A DNA stretch of 64,000 nucleotides, from assembly GCF_018143015.1 (NCBI RefSeq), contig NC_054756.1, forward strand, positions 14,640,902 through 14,704,901, read 5' to 3'. Below are positions 35,119 through 48,593 of the stretch, piece by piece; position 1 is the stretch's first letter; the number at the start of each line of letters is the position of its first letter. The position numbers were made by a program, and so were the translations under genes. The DNA comes from Lytechinus variegatus (Eukaryota > Echinodermata > Echinoidea > Temnopleuroida > Toxopneustidae). Under the pieces are notes generated by a model. That model was not told the DNA's origin, made no database searches, and saw only the letters and a list, made by a program, of their open reading frames with translations.

Positions 35119-35769
35119 GCTATACATGCCTCGTATAGAACAAGATGAAATTTTATTACTTTATTCAAGAATAATGAGAATCTTATAGTATCGAATATGT
35201 TGGATTGATACTGTTGATCAGTCTGTATATAGCCTTTGTAAACATGGTATATAGCAAGATTAAATGTGCATTTTCGATTTTTGTGAAATCCGTTGAAAAA
35301 GAAAGAAAGGATACACTTGTTTCTTTTTTCAGAAAGGTTAGAGTAAGTTCCTGATTGTATTGCGTTTCACTTTTTACTGGTTTGTGGGTTTACAGTTGTT
35401 TTGGAAATACATTAACATGTAGATTCATGCTCATCTGGACGCAGGATTCACGTCACGGAATTCGGTTTCTTTCTTGGTTCCAACAAAAAAAAATAAACCA
35501 TCAACACATTCTCAACAGTTAAGCTTTGCTTTATCTGATATTCTCAGCACATTGTTCATCAGTTTATTTTTACTGATTTGTTTTAAAGTAGAAATATATT
35601 GAAAATCGTAAAACTGGAGAATCATATATCACAATAAAGGAGAAAATAAGGAGAACACGATGGTGTACATCATTTATCATGGAGACGGATGAAACTCAGT
35701 TAATTGATAGTTTAAAGTTCTCTCTCTGAATGCTTCAAACACGCAGAATTACGTCCGCGAAATTGGGGA

Positions 35770-37440
35770 TTTTTTATGACGTCACTGTCTGTACGAGAGG
35801 CGTGATTGGTTCTCCCACGTGAAGCTCCACTTGCATGCAAAACCTGTTGCAAGGGTACATTTTCTCCACATTGTCACTGAATACTTCGATCCCAAAATGA
35901 TCGAAAGAAAACCCAGAATTTTATCTAGATTTGGATTTTCAAATTGATGATTTTGAGATGAAGAGAATGATGATGAAGTGAAACAACACAGTGACGTAGT
36001 AGGAGGTAAATTGGGGGAATTACGCCGATGATGATGATGATGATGAAAATTCAACTTGCAACACAATCACAAGTAATGTTATGTACATACCGATTCGCTA
36101 CCAATTCATGCTGCTGGAAGTGCTAGCTACACCGCGCGGGCCAAATTGAATTCATGCTGAACATGAATAACCACATCCAGACAGTCTATCATAAGAAGGA
36201 TAATGATATAACTGTACTTACAAACAAGTGAATAATCCGAACCTGAAGGCAAATCAACTCAACGAATAGTACCAGACGATATGGCATATGTACTGACGAT
36301 AAACTTCCTCCGGCTGGATAGATTGTCACTCGTTCTGTTAGATGTAACTTTTATCTCATTAATTTGACAAACTTACGAAACTCGGGGAATTATTATTCTA
36401 TATAAAAATATAGTAACATCTCTTCTCATTTTTTGAATTACGATAAAACCTGTTTTGAAGGAAAACGTTGAGGTAAATTAAAATTAGATGTAAAAGATCA
36501 TCCCATCATGCGTAGCATGTGATCGTAAACAAACCATCACAACAACACATGCCGTATTATATTGTTTGCTCGCCTTGGCTGAGACTGAGAGAATAGATCT
36601 ATGCACGTGTTGCACAGCTCTCAATCAGCAAGGAAGGAATACGTGCATGTTTGCGATGGTTTGTTTGCAATGACATACAAGCTACGCATGTTGGGGGGCC
36701 GGGGGGGGGGGGGTTTAAAAGTAATTTTAGTTTATCTCAACGTTTTCCTTCAAAAGAGGTTTTATCGTAATACAAAAAATAATAAGAGATGTTACTATAT
36801 TTTTATATATATAAATAATTCCCCGAGTTTCGTAATTTTGTCAAATTAATGAGTTACAAATTACATCTAACAGAACGAGTGACAATCTATCCCAGCCACA
36901 TGAAGTTTATCGTCGGTGCATATCGTCTGCTGCTATTCGTTGAGTTGATTTGCTTTCAGTTTAATTCGGATTACTCACTTGTTTGTAAGTACAGTTATAT
37001 CATTATTTTCCTTCTTATGATAGACTCTCTCTGGATGTGGTTATTCATTTTCATGGATTTAATTTGGCCCGCGCGGTGTACGTATAGCTACCACTTGTAG
37101 CAGCAGCTGCATGAGTTGGTAGCGAATCGGCATGTACATGACTTTACTTGTGATCGTCAGGCAAGTTGAATTTTCATCATAATCATCGGCATTGTTCCCC
37201 CATTATTTACCTCCAACTACCTCACTGTGTTGTTCACTTCATCATCATTCTCTTCATCTTTAAAATCATCAATTTGAAAATCCAAATCTAGATAAAATTC
37301 TGGGTTTTCTTTCATTTCGTGATAGAAGTATTCAGTGACAGTGTGGAGAAAACGTACCCACGCAACAGGTTTTGCATGCAAGTGGAGCTTCACGTGGGAG
37401 AGCCAATCACGCCTCTCGTACGTACAGACAGTGACGTCAT
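35770..37440. repeat. Large imperfect inverted duplication, arms about 750-800 bp
   Basis: The left arm (from TGACGTCACTGTCTGTACGA at 35777) is matched inversely by the right arm, which ends CAGACAGTGACGTCA near 37438. Shared landmarks include GCATGCAAAACCTGTTGC, TTTTATCTAGATTTGGATTT, CACCGCGCGGGCCAAATT and ACATCTAACAGAACGAGTGA. The loop is at about 36545-36640. Arms differ by many indels, so the duplication is not recent. The right arm keeps two open frames that the left arm has lost or shifted (see neighbouring entries). Confidence 0.85.
36900..36984 (+). CDS. Possible orphan signal-peptide exon in the right arm
   Basis: ATG at 36900 opens MKFIVGAYRLLLFVELICF, a good secretory leader, and runs to a strong donor, GTTT|GTAAGT, in phase 1. 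No following exon was found on the plus strand. The left-arm counterpart has a different start and a shifted frame before the same donor. It may be the relic of a duplicated first exon. Confidence 0.35.
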
Positions 37441-37445
37441 CAAAT
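37208..37445 (-). pseudogene. Open frame in the right arm, unrecognised
   Basis: The minus strand is open for about 77 codons without an initiating Met at the start, including RRDWLSHVKLHLHAKPVAWV, then RFLHTVTEYFYHEMKENPEF, then an acidic stretch. The left-arm copy is frameshifted. Composition looks protein-like but I cannot assign a family. Confidence 0.3.
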
Positions 37446-38249
37446 TCCAGTCAATTCAGAGACCGATGCGAGGCATATTTCGGAGGGGCATTTTAGCGTT
37501 TTTTAATCGGCGATTTTCACCTTTTTGTATTATTTTCGGTATTTTTGAATGACCCACTGATGATCCCCACATCATTACCTTTCCATTGATATATAATAAG
37601 ACCACATTCATAATCAATATATTTCTCCTTTAACCTCATTGATATTGTAAAAGAATGAATGTATTTGTCTGTGCCTTTCAATGAAAAGAAAATAAACTTG
37701 AAGTTGAACCTGAATTTCTCTGATTAGTCCTTTAAACGGAAACGTCAAATGGGACAATAAGGAATCCAACAAAATGATGAGTTCGAGACCACTGATAAGT
37801 TCCACGACATTTGGTCCCGCGACAATTGCTCCGATGGAAAATCTGCACATTACGCCAAACATGAAACCTAACCACCAAAACTGAATGAACCATTAGCTTA
37901 ATCTTCCCATCATTCTGCCCCCCCCAAAAAAAGAAGAAAAATCTTTTACAATCCTAACTCTAAAGATCATAATATCCTAAAGATATTAAGACCAGAGTAA
38001 TAGATGTCGCCGGAGGAAATATCATGTCGCCCAATATCTAGGATGCAGTCTCTACACTGGAAAAAATCTGGTGTTGATTTAACACCAGTCTGGAATCTAT
38101 ATAAGTCCACACCAGAGAAGTGTAAAACAACATCAGTTTCGTTCTAGTCTAACACCAGAAAGGTGTTTATACAACACCAATTAGTATAAAATCAGCATCG
38201 GTTTCATTCCAAACTGGTGTTGTTTCAATACTTCACTGGTGTGGACGTA

Positions 38250-40058
38250 CAGTGTATCAAACAATTATTTGTACACCCATAAAACAACGATTCAAACAAG
38301 GATAAAATAGTTTTCACTGAAAACATAAATTTATTAACTGATAACATTTGACAAATGATGTATCCTCTTTGTTCAAAGCAAAGTAAAAACATACAATTTT
38401 TATTACTTTTAGAATTTTTCCCCAAAATGTGATTTTTTAAGGAAAAACAATTATTTGTACACTTTGAGTTCTTTTCTACTTAAAGTCTCTTTCTAGTACT
38501 TAGTGGGTCCTCCTTTGGCGTCAATAACGGCACGCAGTCTCCTGGGCATACTATCAACCAATTTCTCACATACGGCAGGATCCAGGCTGCTCCATGCTTG
38601 CTGAAGCGTGGCTTTCAGGTCTTCTTTGTTGCTGGGGGGAGTCGATGGGCGATTTCTCTCCATTTCATCCCAGAGATGCTCCATTGGATTCAAATCCGGA
38701 CTCTGCGCTGGCCATTTGAGCACAGATACCTTCTTCTTGGCCTGAAATGCTGTCACAACTTTCGCCGTGTGCTTAGGATCATTATCATGTTGGAAAATAA
38801 AATGGTGTCCAAGCAGTTTGGCAGCAGATGGCATCATCTGTTGTGAAAGGATGCTCTTATACAGGTCAGCATTCATGATTCCCTCAATGAAGTAGAGGTT
38901 GCCTACGCCAGCAGAAGCCATACAACCACACACCAACACGTTTCCACCTCCATGCTTGACAGTTGGTTTCAAACATTTAGGGCTGTATGCCTCCTTCGAA
39001 GTACGCCAAACTCGCTGACGACCATCTGAACCGAACATATTAAACTTGGACTCGTCAGACCAAAGCACCGTTTTCCAGAATCTAGCAGGCTTGTCAATAT
39101 GCTCCCTGGCGAAGTTCAGGCGTTTCATCTTGTTCTTCTGACTGATGAATGGCTTCTTACGAGGAATCCTGCCATGCAGTCCACGTTCTTTCAGTCTGTT
39201 CCTGATTGTTTGGGTGGAAACCTTGGTGCCTGTACTTGCTTCCACCTGCTTGACAAGTTGCTTGGCAGACAACTTCCGGTCTCTCATCACAACCTCTTTG
39301 ATGTACCTGTCCGTCCTTGAAGATGTCGCTCTCTTTCTTCCTCTTCCCTTCTTATTTTCGACACTACCTGTCTTCTTGAATTTTTGGATGATATACTGCA
39401 CTGTTGTATGCTTCATATCAAGTCTTCTTGCTATCTTACGTACAGAAACTCCATCTTTGTGGAATTTCACAACCCTTTCCCTCAAGGCTCTTGATACTTC
39501 ACAGGTCTTAGCCATGTTGAAAAACTACAACTGACCCTTATAATGACTGTAGTAAATGGTCACAGATACTACAGGAGGGAATAGAAAGGACTGCCATGGA
39601 AAAGAAAATCAGTTGTACACAATAACTTCAAAAGATGTTGCTATTTCAGGCATGTTTCTGTATCAATAAGGATTAACCAGGGTTGAATGGTAAAATACAA
39701 GAGTTTTTGACCTTTTGATGTGCGAGGAACTCCAGGAGACATTCCTGCTCTCTAACAATAAGCAGATTAATCCCCTTTGTATGATAAACCATTCTTTTAT
39801 TAGAATTTAAGATCTGTAAACAGGGAAAATGGGCTCTAAATGGAAAGTGTACAAATAATTGTTTGGGGGTGAAAATTAATATTTTTATGAAAAAAGGTAT
39901 AATTATGAAATAATTATGGGAAAATTCACTTAGGTTCAAAAGGTACATGTATATTCTACAATGCAGTAACTTTTTGGGGTCTAATTTTCAGTATTTTTTA
40001 TTTAATTTGCTTTGAAGTAACAATTTGAAAGGTGTACAAATAATTGTTTGATACACTG
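38250..40058 (-). mobile_element. Tc1-like DNA transposon, full length
   Basis: 1809 bp, bounded by TA duplications (38248-38249, 40059-40060). The terminal repeats CAGTGTATCAAACAATTATT, then TGTACACC, are identical over 28 bp at both ends. Each end has a second internal copy of the binding-site-like AACAATTATTTGTACAC (about 38445 and 39848), the IR/DR arrangement typical of many fish and invertebrate Tc1 elements. One uninterrupted transposase gene lies inside. Confidence 0.95.
38493..39515 (-). CDS. Tc1 transposase, DD34E, intact
   Basis: 340 aa, the usual Tc1 length. An N-terminal paired-like helix-turn-helix pair (about 5-110; RKIARRLDMKHTTVQYIIQ and GRGRKR, the AT-hook/NLS-like GRPR equivalent at 57-62) binds the terminal repeats. 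The DDE domain follows: WSDESKF (Asp154), QHDNDPKHTA (Asp244) and SPDLNPMEHLW (Glu279), 34 residues between the last two. The glycine-rich KHGGGNVLVCGCM box is present. It cuts and rejoins DNA at TA sites. No stop or frameshift is visible, so it may still be functional; activity is untested. Confidence 0.96.
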   Translation of the reverse strand: MAKTCEVSRALRERVVKFHKDGVSVRKIARRLDMKHTTVQYIIQKFKKTGSVENKKGRGRKRATSSRTDRYIKEVVMRDRKLSAKQLVKQVEASTGTKVSTQTIRNRLKERGLHGRIPRKKPFISQKNKMKRLNFAREHIDKPARFWKTVLWSDESKFNMFGSDGRQRVWRTSKEAYSPKCLKPTVKHGGGNVLVCGCMASAGVGNLYFIEGIMNADLYKSILSQQMMPSAAKLLGHHFIFQHDNDPKHTAKVVTAFQAKKKVSVLKWPAQSPDLNPMEHLWDEMERNRPSTPPSNKEDLKATLQQAWSSLDPAVCEKLVDSMPRRLRAVIDAKGGPTKY

Positions 40059-40107
40059 TATATAGATTCCGGGCTGGTGTTAAATCAACACCGGAGTTTT
40101 TGCAGTG

Positions 40108-40990
40108 TATAATCTTATTCGTTTTTATATTTTTCAGTAGCCCCCTCCTCCATTTCCAACCAGCTTGCATTATAATTTTGACTTATTTTTATGTACTGCA
40201 TGGTGCATGTTTATTGATGACGTATAAAAAAATACGAACCAAACAATATAGCTTTGCAAAAGGATTTTAAATGAAATGAACTGAGTAAACCCAGTGATTT
40301 ACTGGTGATATATTACAAATACATGTTGGAAAACAGAAATGAACATTATTACAGTAGACTCTACTTTAAAAGAGGCGATTTCCCTCCTAAGAAGTCAAAT
40401 AGAAGACAATTGTTCTACGGAATGGTCAAGTCTATGATTCGATAACACATTTATAAGTAAAGTCTGGTTCTAACTAACACGGACTTTATATACGATTATC
40501 CAATCAAATCAAGAGTAATTTGATATGCTTTACTTAACTTCATTTAAATGACTACTGTTCGCCATCAAAAAGTAAATTTAGGAGGGCAACATAACTCTTA
40601 ATTAGTTATATGATTCTTAATTAATTTATTCTCGTCTTTTTTTTATTTGGGTGTACACAGAAGAAGACGATCACGTAAAAAACGGTGATGACGGTTAGAC
40701 GTGTTTCATAGAGTTAAGTTAATTTTAATTTAATTTTATTGATATATTCATATTTGACAAATCCTCAAAGTACATTTCATAATAATTCATTTTTAAAATG
40801 AGAATATGCATTCACTGCATAACATATGCAGGGTTGAAACGTACCAATGAAATTTAAAAAAAAATGGAGGGGCCTACTGATAAGCAAAGCTTGTATTATG
40901 TAGACCCCCTATCAAAATTTTATACAATTTTCCCCTGACACAAATGAAACTAACAACCTTTTATAAATCGCATGAAGACAGAGTAGTCAG
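40108..40990. other. Short intergenic stretch, probably 3' UTR of the MAM gene
   Basis: AT-rich, nothing recognised. On the minus strand it lies directly after the stop codon of the MAM receptor gene and may be its 3' untranslated region. Confidence 0.4.
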
Positions 40991-41231
40991 TTACTGGTGA
41001 CTTGTCTGTTCTAGAGATCTATAAAATTGCACTTGGGACAATCTTAACGGAACGTATCGTTCCTGGTAATCATCGATCTCTGTATAAGAATGCGAGACGC
41101 GTTCGTATATTTCAGTGTCGTCATAAGATCCAGCTCTGACAGATGTGTCGTCATATCCGGTTCCGTTAATTTGTTGTGGCTGGTATGGCGGGATGGTTGC
41201 TCGAATCGTCCTGGATGTAAATGTAGTCTTC
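40991..41231 (-). CDS. MAM gene exon 7, cytoplasmic tail
   Basis: Acceptor TTCATTTTTTTTAG; stop TGA at 40993-40991. Encodes 79 residues, including TGYDDTSVRAGSYDDTEIYE and then RVSHSYTEIDDYQERYVPL. Confidence 0.85.
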
Positions 41232-44200
41232 CTAAAAAAAATGAAAGTAATTGAAAATAAATTAAATCTACATGTACAGATGAAAGTTTCATTCAAGATT
41301 TGCATCTTTCATTACCGGGAATGACACATTTCCGAGAAAGAAATATTTATGTATGTGTGGGTATATGAGGGTGTGTGGGTGTGTGTGTGAGTTTTTCGTG
41401 ATTGAATATACCTTAACCGTTTGTGTTAATTTCGCGACCTTTTACGAGTTTAGCCAAACTACCAATCACTCGTCATAAATTTTCTGTCCCCAACCCTTCA
41501 TAAGATCTGCAATGAATGTCATTTCCTCTCTTTACAAAAGAGTATAGGACGTAGAAAATGAAGTTTCTACCACTAGAGTACAATTTCGTTAAAATATTCT
41601 CCTCGTCAAAATTCACTTATAAAATAAATGTCAAAGCCATTGCTAAGGCTTCGACACACTATGCAATATATAAACTCACTGTTCGGTCTTTCGTCTGATT
41701 AGAGAAGCAATAAGCAGGACGATTATGAAAACACCGATGTTACTCGCAATTATCAAAATCACTTTCAACCATGGAACAGGCGTACCTTAAAAAAAGTACA
41801 AAGAAAAATTAAAAATGATAATTAGGCCACATTCGATCTAACGAGTTCACTTCACAAAGAATAAATTATAATAATTAGGAGTATTTAAATATTGCTAAAA
41901 TATTTATACATCATTATGTTCTGTAATCCTGGCGTTATTTGGCAATGATAGTTGAAATATTGTGCGCTCAGTAAATCCACACCAACAGAACTTTTATTAA
42001 GGAGGAATAAATATATAGACCCGTATTCTGAAGTCGGGTTTAACTTAGACCGTGGCATAACTCTGTGCTTAAAATTATGGGAAGCCAAAAGTGTCAAAAT
42101 TTGTATTAAGTTGAATGTTTCTTATGTTTACTTTGCTCTTTACTGATTCATCGATGGTAAATACAATCATTTTGTTATACTTCCTAGACGATTATGTATG
42201 ATTTGGGAGCAAAATGAGCTGAAATATGATATCTCTACTGTTAGTGATTTATGTAACAATTGGCTATCCATAATTAAACCACAGCTTTAAACCCGAGTTT
42301 AAATTAATCATAATTGCTAGATTCAGGCAAATCTCCCATAGTCCTAATTGATCTACGTCCTTGTTTACGTGTATTTTTTATTTAAAATGTAGACACCCAC
42401 TGTTAAAAATTTAATTTCACACATCATTAAAGTGTGTTTGTGCTGAAGATGTCAAAATCTGTATGACTTACATGCACGTGTTATCTGGTATTATAGGGCA
42501 TTTGACCAATACTAATAACGCAACTGAGCGGTTAGGGTGGTTTTTAAAATAGGTATAGTCGCGCGTTCAGTGGGGCAGTGAGTGTATGCACCGCTTATAT
42601 AGTATAGAATAGGCCTACCGAAGGGTGACGTTAGTTGCCATGGGGTCATGGCGGGCTGGTTCTAAACAGAGTCGCAACTGACGATTGTATGTACTCCTTT
42701 AATTCCTTTGTATTTGAAAATGACTCTGGCTCGTCTGAAAAATAGCAATCAAATTCCGATAGCAGCCATTTTCTCCTATGAGAAACACACGCTTTCATTC
42801 CGGGTCCATTTGTTTAGAACCAGGCCGGCATGACACCATGGCAACTGACGTCATCGCCTCGAAGGGATTGGATTGAATTCAGTGAACAACAACCATGACA
42901 ATACGGATATTTTGATCAGCAACGACGTACGGATGGTTTAAGAACAGAGGAAATATATTGTCAAATGCCAGTTATGACTAAGGACAAAAAAAAATTATGT
43001 CTGAAATTTGTGAATCAAAATAGCAGTCAAGTCCTTGATTCCGGACAGACGACATTATTTGCATTTTTTGTCGGCTCCAAAACTAGGACAAAACTGTTCC
43101 GGTTCACAAATTTTCGACAAAGACCTACCAGCTTTTCTTTGTCATTTGACAGTGTATATCCTCTGTTCTTGAATCCTCTGTACGTCGCTGAGAGAAAATC
43201 GCCAATATATGAATGGGTAACCCCATGTTGCAACCTCGTTTCATTGACCGGAACTTGTGTGTTGGCTCAGTTGGTAGAACGTCCGCGTCAGACAAAAAGA
43301 CGTTAAAAGATTTGAGTTGCTGCTACGCCGTATGGCGTTCAACGATTAAAGGGAAAGCGCCACGACTGGGCAAAACAATATTTTTGGAGCATTTCATTTC
43401 TATTTCGAACAATAAAACAAAATATGGATACGGATTTTGACATAATCACCGTTATGTCAATGTCACCACGTTGATTTATTTGTCATTTCAAGTTTCAAAA
43501 CGTTTGACGGATTCATATTCGATTTGACAACATTAAAGGGAAATGAAACCTTTGGAACAAGTAGGCGTGTGTCGAAACAGAAAAATCAAATAATAAGAAC
43601 AAGGAAAGTTTAAGAAAAATCGGACAAATAATGAGAAAGTTATGAGCATTTGAATATTTCAATCACTAATGCTATGGAGATCCTCCGATTGGCAATGCGA
43701 CAATGATGTGTGATGTCACATGAACAACTTTCCCTTTGATTGACTATAAACTACCCTCAAAATGTCTCTTTTTGCTTTTTCTCATTGTGATACAAACACT
43801 TTATCCATGATGTATCCTTTGAAAATCTGTATTACATACCCTCCTCTAGAAAGAACACATGATCTACTGATAGATGTGATAAAAGAGGCAATTTAAGTGA
43901 AATATATACTAAAGTAATGGGGAGAGTTGTTCACAAGTGACATCACACATCTTTGTCGCATTGTCAATTTGAGTATCTCCTTAGCATTAGTGATCGCAAT
44001 ATTCAAATTATCATAAATTTCTCACTATTTGTCCGATTTTTCTTAAAATTTCGTTGATCGGTTTCTTTGATTTTTCTGTTTTCACACAAGCTATCTTGTT
44101 CCAAAGGTTTTATTCTCCTTTAAAGACGAGTTAATTAAAGGCATACCTGAAATAAAAGTGAAACCAATGTAATAATAATTTTTCTTACCCCCTCGATTCG

Positions 44201-47200
44201 GCACAGTCACAACCGATTCTGTCGGCTGAATGGTAGAGTGTGCGGATGGCGACGAATGTGGTGATCTTTTTGAGATCGTACTATTTGTCACCGGATTTGT
44301 GCTGGTCGTCATCGTTTTTGTCGTGGTCGCAACTGCTCTCATGGTTGTCGTCATTAACTTCGTGGGGGTCGTTGCCGGCTTCATAGTTGTTGGCACATTG
44401 GGATTTCTTGTAGGCTCTGAAGGCTTCATGCTGGTCCTGACTGTTGTAATAAAGATAATTGCAATGCTATCATCATTTCGGAAATTATGGGCAAAAGTAG
44501 GCCTACATTCGTTACAAGAAGACTTAAGGTCAGAGCAAAAGTCAACATTGTTTGCTAGCCTGCAATATTCTGAATTGTGCTAGCTAATACCCCTTTCATA
44601 AACCTAATTATGCGGCAAATAGCAGCATAATTAGGTTGTAAAATCGGAGGAGATCGCATTATTTTGATGCTGCTATTATCCGCATAATAGTAGTCTAGTT
44701 CTAGACGATTCAATTGAATCATATTCTCCGCCGCGCCGTATCGTACTATTCCGTACTTACGCCCGAGCCGAGTGAGCGCGCACATCCGAGAACCTGTTCG
44801 TCCGATTCTCCGCCGCGCCGTATCGTACTATTCCGTACGTACGCCCAAGCCGAGTGAACGCCCACATCCGAGAACCTGTTGGCCCGATTTGGGGCCAACA
44901 GGTTCTCGGATGTGCGCGCTCACTCGGCTTGGGCGTACGTACGGAATAGTACGATACGGCGCGGCGGAGAATATGATTCAATTGAAATCGTCTAGAACTA
45001 GACTAGCATAATAGCAGCATCGGGACCAGATTTTGACTTTATGAACGCATTTCCAAATAATGCGGATAATAGGTCACCCTTTTCCAACACCACCGCATCG
45101 ATGGGGCGTGTCCAGTTGTCATGACGATTATCCGCCTTTTTCAGGACGGGCGCTGGTAAAAATAGTGCGGATTATTTTCGGAGTTTATGAACGCAATTTT
45201 TATTGAATTATTCGCATAGGCGGCTAATTGGAGGATGGGTTTATGAAAAGGGTATATGGTCGTATATGCTTTTGGATCATTCACAAAGCAATAGTATTTT
45301 TGCACATTTATCAAGGTAATAAAGAAGAGGAATATTTTATCCATCCATTTTAGATATTGCAATAATGGATGTAACACCGTCTTTAAGAAAGATAGTTGGG
45401 TGGGGGTTAGTGCTAGAATCAATCTATACTAATTAAACGTTAAGGCATTTGATTTTTGTGGGTAAAATAATGAGAGGGCTGATAATAAATTACTTTTAAT
45501 CAACATCGCACTTGGTACAACACTGTCCATGTTTATGGTAGTATTAGTGCATAGTGATTGCATACTTTTTAAGTCTAATTTAAGAGGTTTTTTAAAAACA
45601 TATTTCATATTAATTTCTTTCAAACCAAATAGCATATATATTATAAAGAAATCAATTAAAGTTCTTGGCTCTGTCTATAAAGAAGAGTGGGACCAAAAAA
45701 AACCAATTTTTTTGAAATACCACTAAAACTTGTAAATAATAAAAAGATACTTGAGACAACATATCAATATTCAGACACACACGCGAGCGAAAAGGCTCGC
45801 ACACGCACTCTCCGTCCCACAAACCCTCTCACACACAACCGCGCATGCACGCACGCAAACATTTTTTTTTTACATTTTTTTATTTTCTGTCAATAACATT
45901 ATTTTTGTCTCGATCATTTGATGGTGTTAATCTCATGATGATATAATGATGATGATGGAACGTTCCCGGGAGCACTATACAGTGCGTATCAAAAAAAGTT
46001 TACACTTTGAAAAAATCCTGTAAAATTAGACATTTATAATTTCCTGAAGATTTTTCCACATTTTAACATTAGTATAGGTCCATTTATAAGCAAATGACGA
46101 TATAACTGTCAAAAAATATTTCCGCTTGAGTAAGTACCACTTGCTTTAGAAAATTTAGTGAAAAATGATTTGTGCAGAACTTTGAAATAGTTATGCAAAT
46201 AAAAGTAGACCTTAATCATGAAGAAAACGTGGAATTTAGCTAGATAAATTGATTTGAAGATATCTTTTACCTTTTTAAACCTGTTTCCTTGCCCAAAACA
46301 CTTCGAAGAGTGCATTGCGCCCCACCCCACTCCCCCATACACCGAGGCTATCGAGACGTTATTTACTTTACACTGAGATGTGATTTACATGCAATGGCTT
46401 AGGCTTGATTTTAATTTTGTAAATCATTGTCAAGCTTGGGAAAAGTGTGGAAAAACAAGTATTAGATGAAAAATGAAATGTAAACCCACTTCAAATAATA
46501 AAAACTCATTGCTGGAGATGTCTGATGTAAACTTTTGTTCAGATTCAGTTATGTCCTCAGATCCAGCTGGCACAAAAAGGGTAAAGGTTGTGCTCACTAA
46601 ATGTTGAAATTTCAATTTGGGTGGCAAAATTGTTACAAAATGCTTTAATATATCCGTTTTATTTCAATTGACTAAAAGTGCAAGGGAAATGCATGAGAAA
46701 TGTTTCGCAGGGTAAGTTTGATTTTGCCCTTTCCCCTTGACACAGCGTGAAAACGAGCATTTCTGCGCAAACAGATTTCTGCGAGCTTTACAGAAATGGA
46801 CAGTGCTCACTCAATTGTAACATTCTGTCAAAACTTTTACTTTCATTGGAAAGATGAGACCCAAACCCCAAGATTATATGTGAAAAAAATACCCACATGT
46901 TGTATATTTGTTAATTCCCAGCTCTTTTTCAAAGTGTAAACTTTTTTTGATACGCACTGTATAGGGTCTACAATGCAATTCAGTCAAGCATGCATACAAT
47001 ATAGGCCTATACAAGTAATGAAGGAAATGCTTTTTTCAGCACGCAATGTAGAGGAAGGTCGCCTTCCTCATCATCGAACCAACGGTATAGTGTAAGCCTA
47101 TATACTGTTGTCATGGTTATATCTGAATAACGCCGTAAAAATGAAGACGACTGATAAATAAACGCCGCGGCATGGGGAATCATGAATGTGGTCGATCAGT

Positions 47201-48562
47201 TTTGTTTCGTTGAGTCATGTTGTAGTATTTAATGTGTCTTTCGTTAAATTCAGTTTTTAATTGTATGTTTGTGAGGATCAAATAGATAAGTCGTGATAAC
47301 AGGATCATCAACACACATTACATACTTGGAAGAGAAGTGGAAACGACCCGGATGTTATCCACAGCAACACGGCCTTTGACCTGACTCCAATCAGCTGTGA
47401 ATTCAACCTATATCGGTAAAAACAAGAGAAAACCAAAAGTAGAAATATGAGAATATGCTACGAAATGTTTTGGGCATTTTCACGGTAACTGACGTTACAT
47501 GGCACAATTTTACACACTTTTTATTGTATGTATGATGATCTCTGAAACCAAAATATGATGGGAGTTTGCTTTTATGCAAATTTCCATCATTTGTTGTTTT
47601 ATAGATAATCATACACACAATGAAAAGTGTGTAAAATTGTGCCATGTAACGTCAGGTACCGTAAAAATGCCCTTTTGTTTTTTTAGCCACTTCCCCTAAT
47701 AGTTTACATTGTTCCCATGGATGCTTGATCAGCTTATTCAAGATTTTGAGATGAAAAGAAAACAATAGTTACTGAAGTATCTTGACCCTAAACTTTTGTG
47801 ATTGATCTTTATTCTGTCAACCAATTTCATGGTATTACAAAAAAAAACAACCACATAATATTAAAATGGGAGCAAACAATAACAACTCTTGATGACAAAA
47901 AAAAATCAGATCACAAAAGATATGCTGAGGCCATCATAATTCTTCATGATGCTCAAGGTGGAATACGAATCTTTTAGAACATTATTGTGGTATGAATGTT
48001 CATATCTATTCTCTTTCTTTCTGTCTTTCTTTCTAAATACCTTTGGTGGATTTCCATCGCAATACACAAGAATGCCTTGAGCCCGCGTCCAGTCATGGGT
48101 TCCTTTGATAGTCTGGATATGCTCGTTACACACATTGATATTCAGTGTGCTCTCGCCAGGGAAAAATATCTTGTAGTCAAAAGAAAGTAGGCCCGAGTTC
48201 TGGACCAATTTGAGATCTGGGAGTACGAAGGTAGCGATGTCATCTCCGTTTCTATATTGGTTAATCATGAAAGTGTCTATTAGGGGGCGTTTAAAAGAAG
48301 AGTAAAAAAGGAGAAAAGAGTAGAAAATTGTTGATTCGAATATCTTTGAAAATTTGACATGAAAGTATAGGTTATTGTAAGTAGAGAAGACTGTAAAGTC
48401 AGGAACTATGGAGTAATCGTTATTTCCGATTCTCCACGGTCTAATAGCCTGATATAAAATTAAAAAAAATGTACACTTTTTTGGGGGGGGGGGGGTGGGA
48501 ACTGATTTATAGAAAAAATATAATTCATTTAAAAAGTGGCTATAGGTTCTCTCTATGTATAA

Positions 48563-48593
<31 letters not shown>

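Larger units (their letters stand above)
38055..40107. mobile_element. CACTG...CAGTG MITE interrupted by a Tc1 element
   Basis: Left part 38055-38249 and right part 40061-40107 together form a MITE of the GGTGTT/AACACC family (left end CACTGGAAAAAATCTGGTGT, right end CACCGGAGTTTTTGCAGTG), TA on both sides. The Tc1 element at 38250-40058 split it, duplicating TA. The MITE is therefore the older insertion. Confidence 0.88.

Noticed and set aside
43250-43330. Possible tRNA gene
   Set aside because: A good A box but no matching B box or acceptor stem at tRNA spacing; fits a SINE fragment.
48357-48460. MAM-like reading IRPWRIGNNDYSIVPDFTVF upstream of MAM exon 3
   Set aside because: It has an acceptor-like site but no donor in the phase needed, while the exon at 52739-52891 supplies the same part of the domain in correct phase and keeps the total length a multiple of three.
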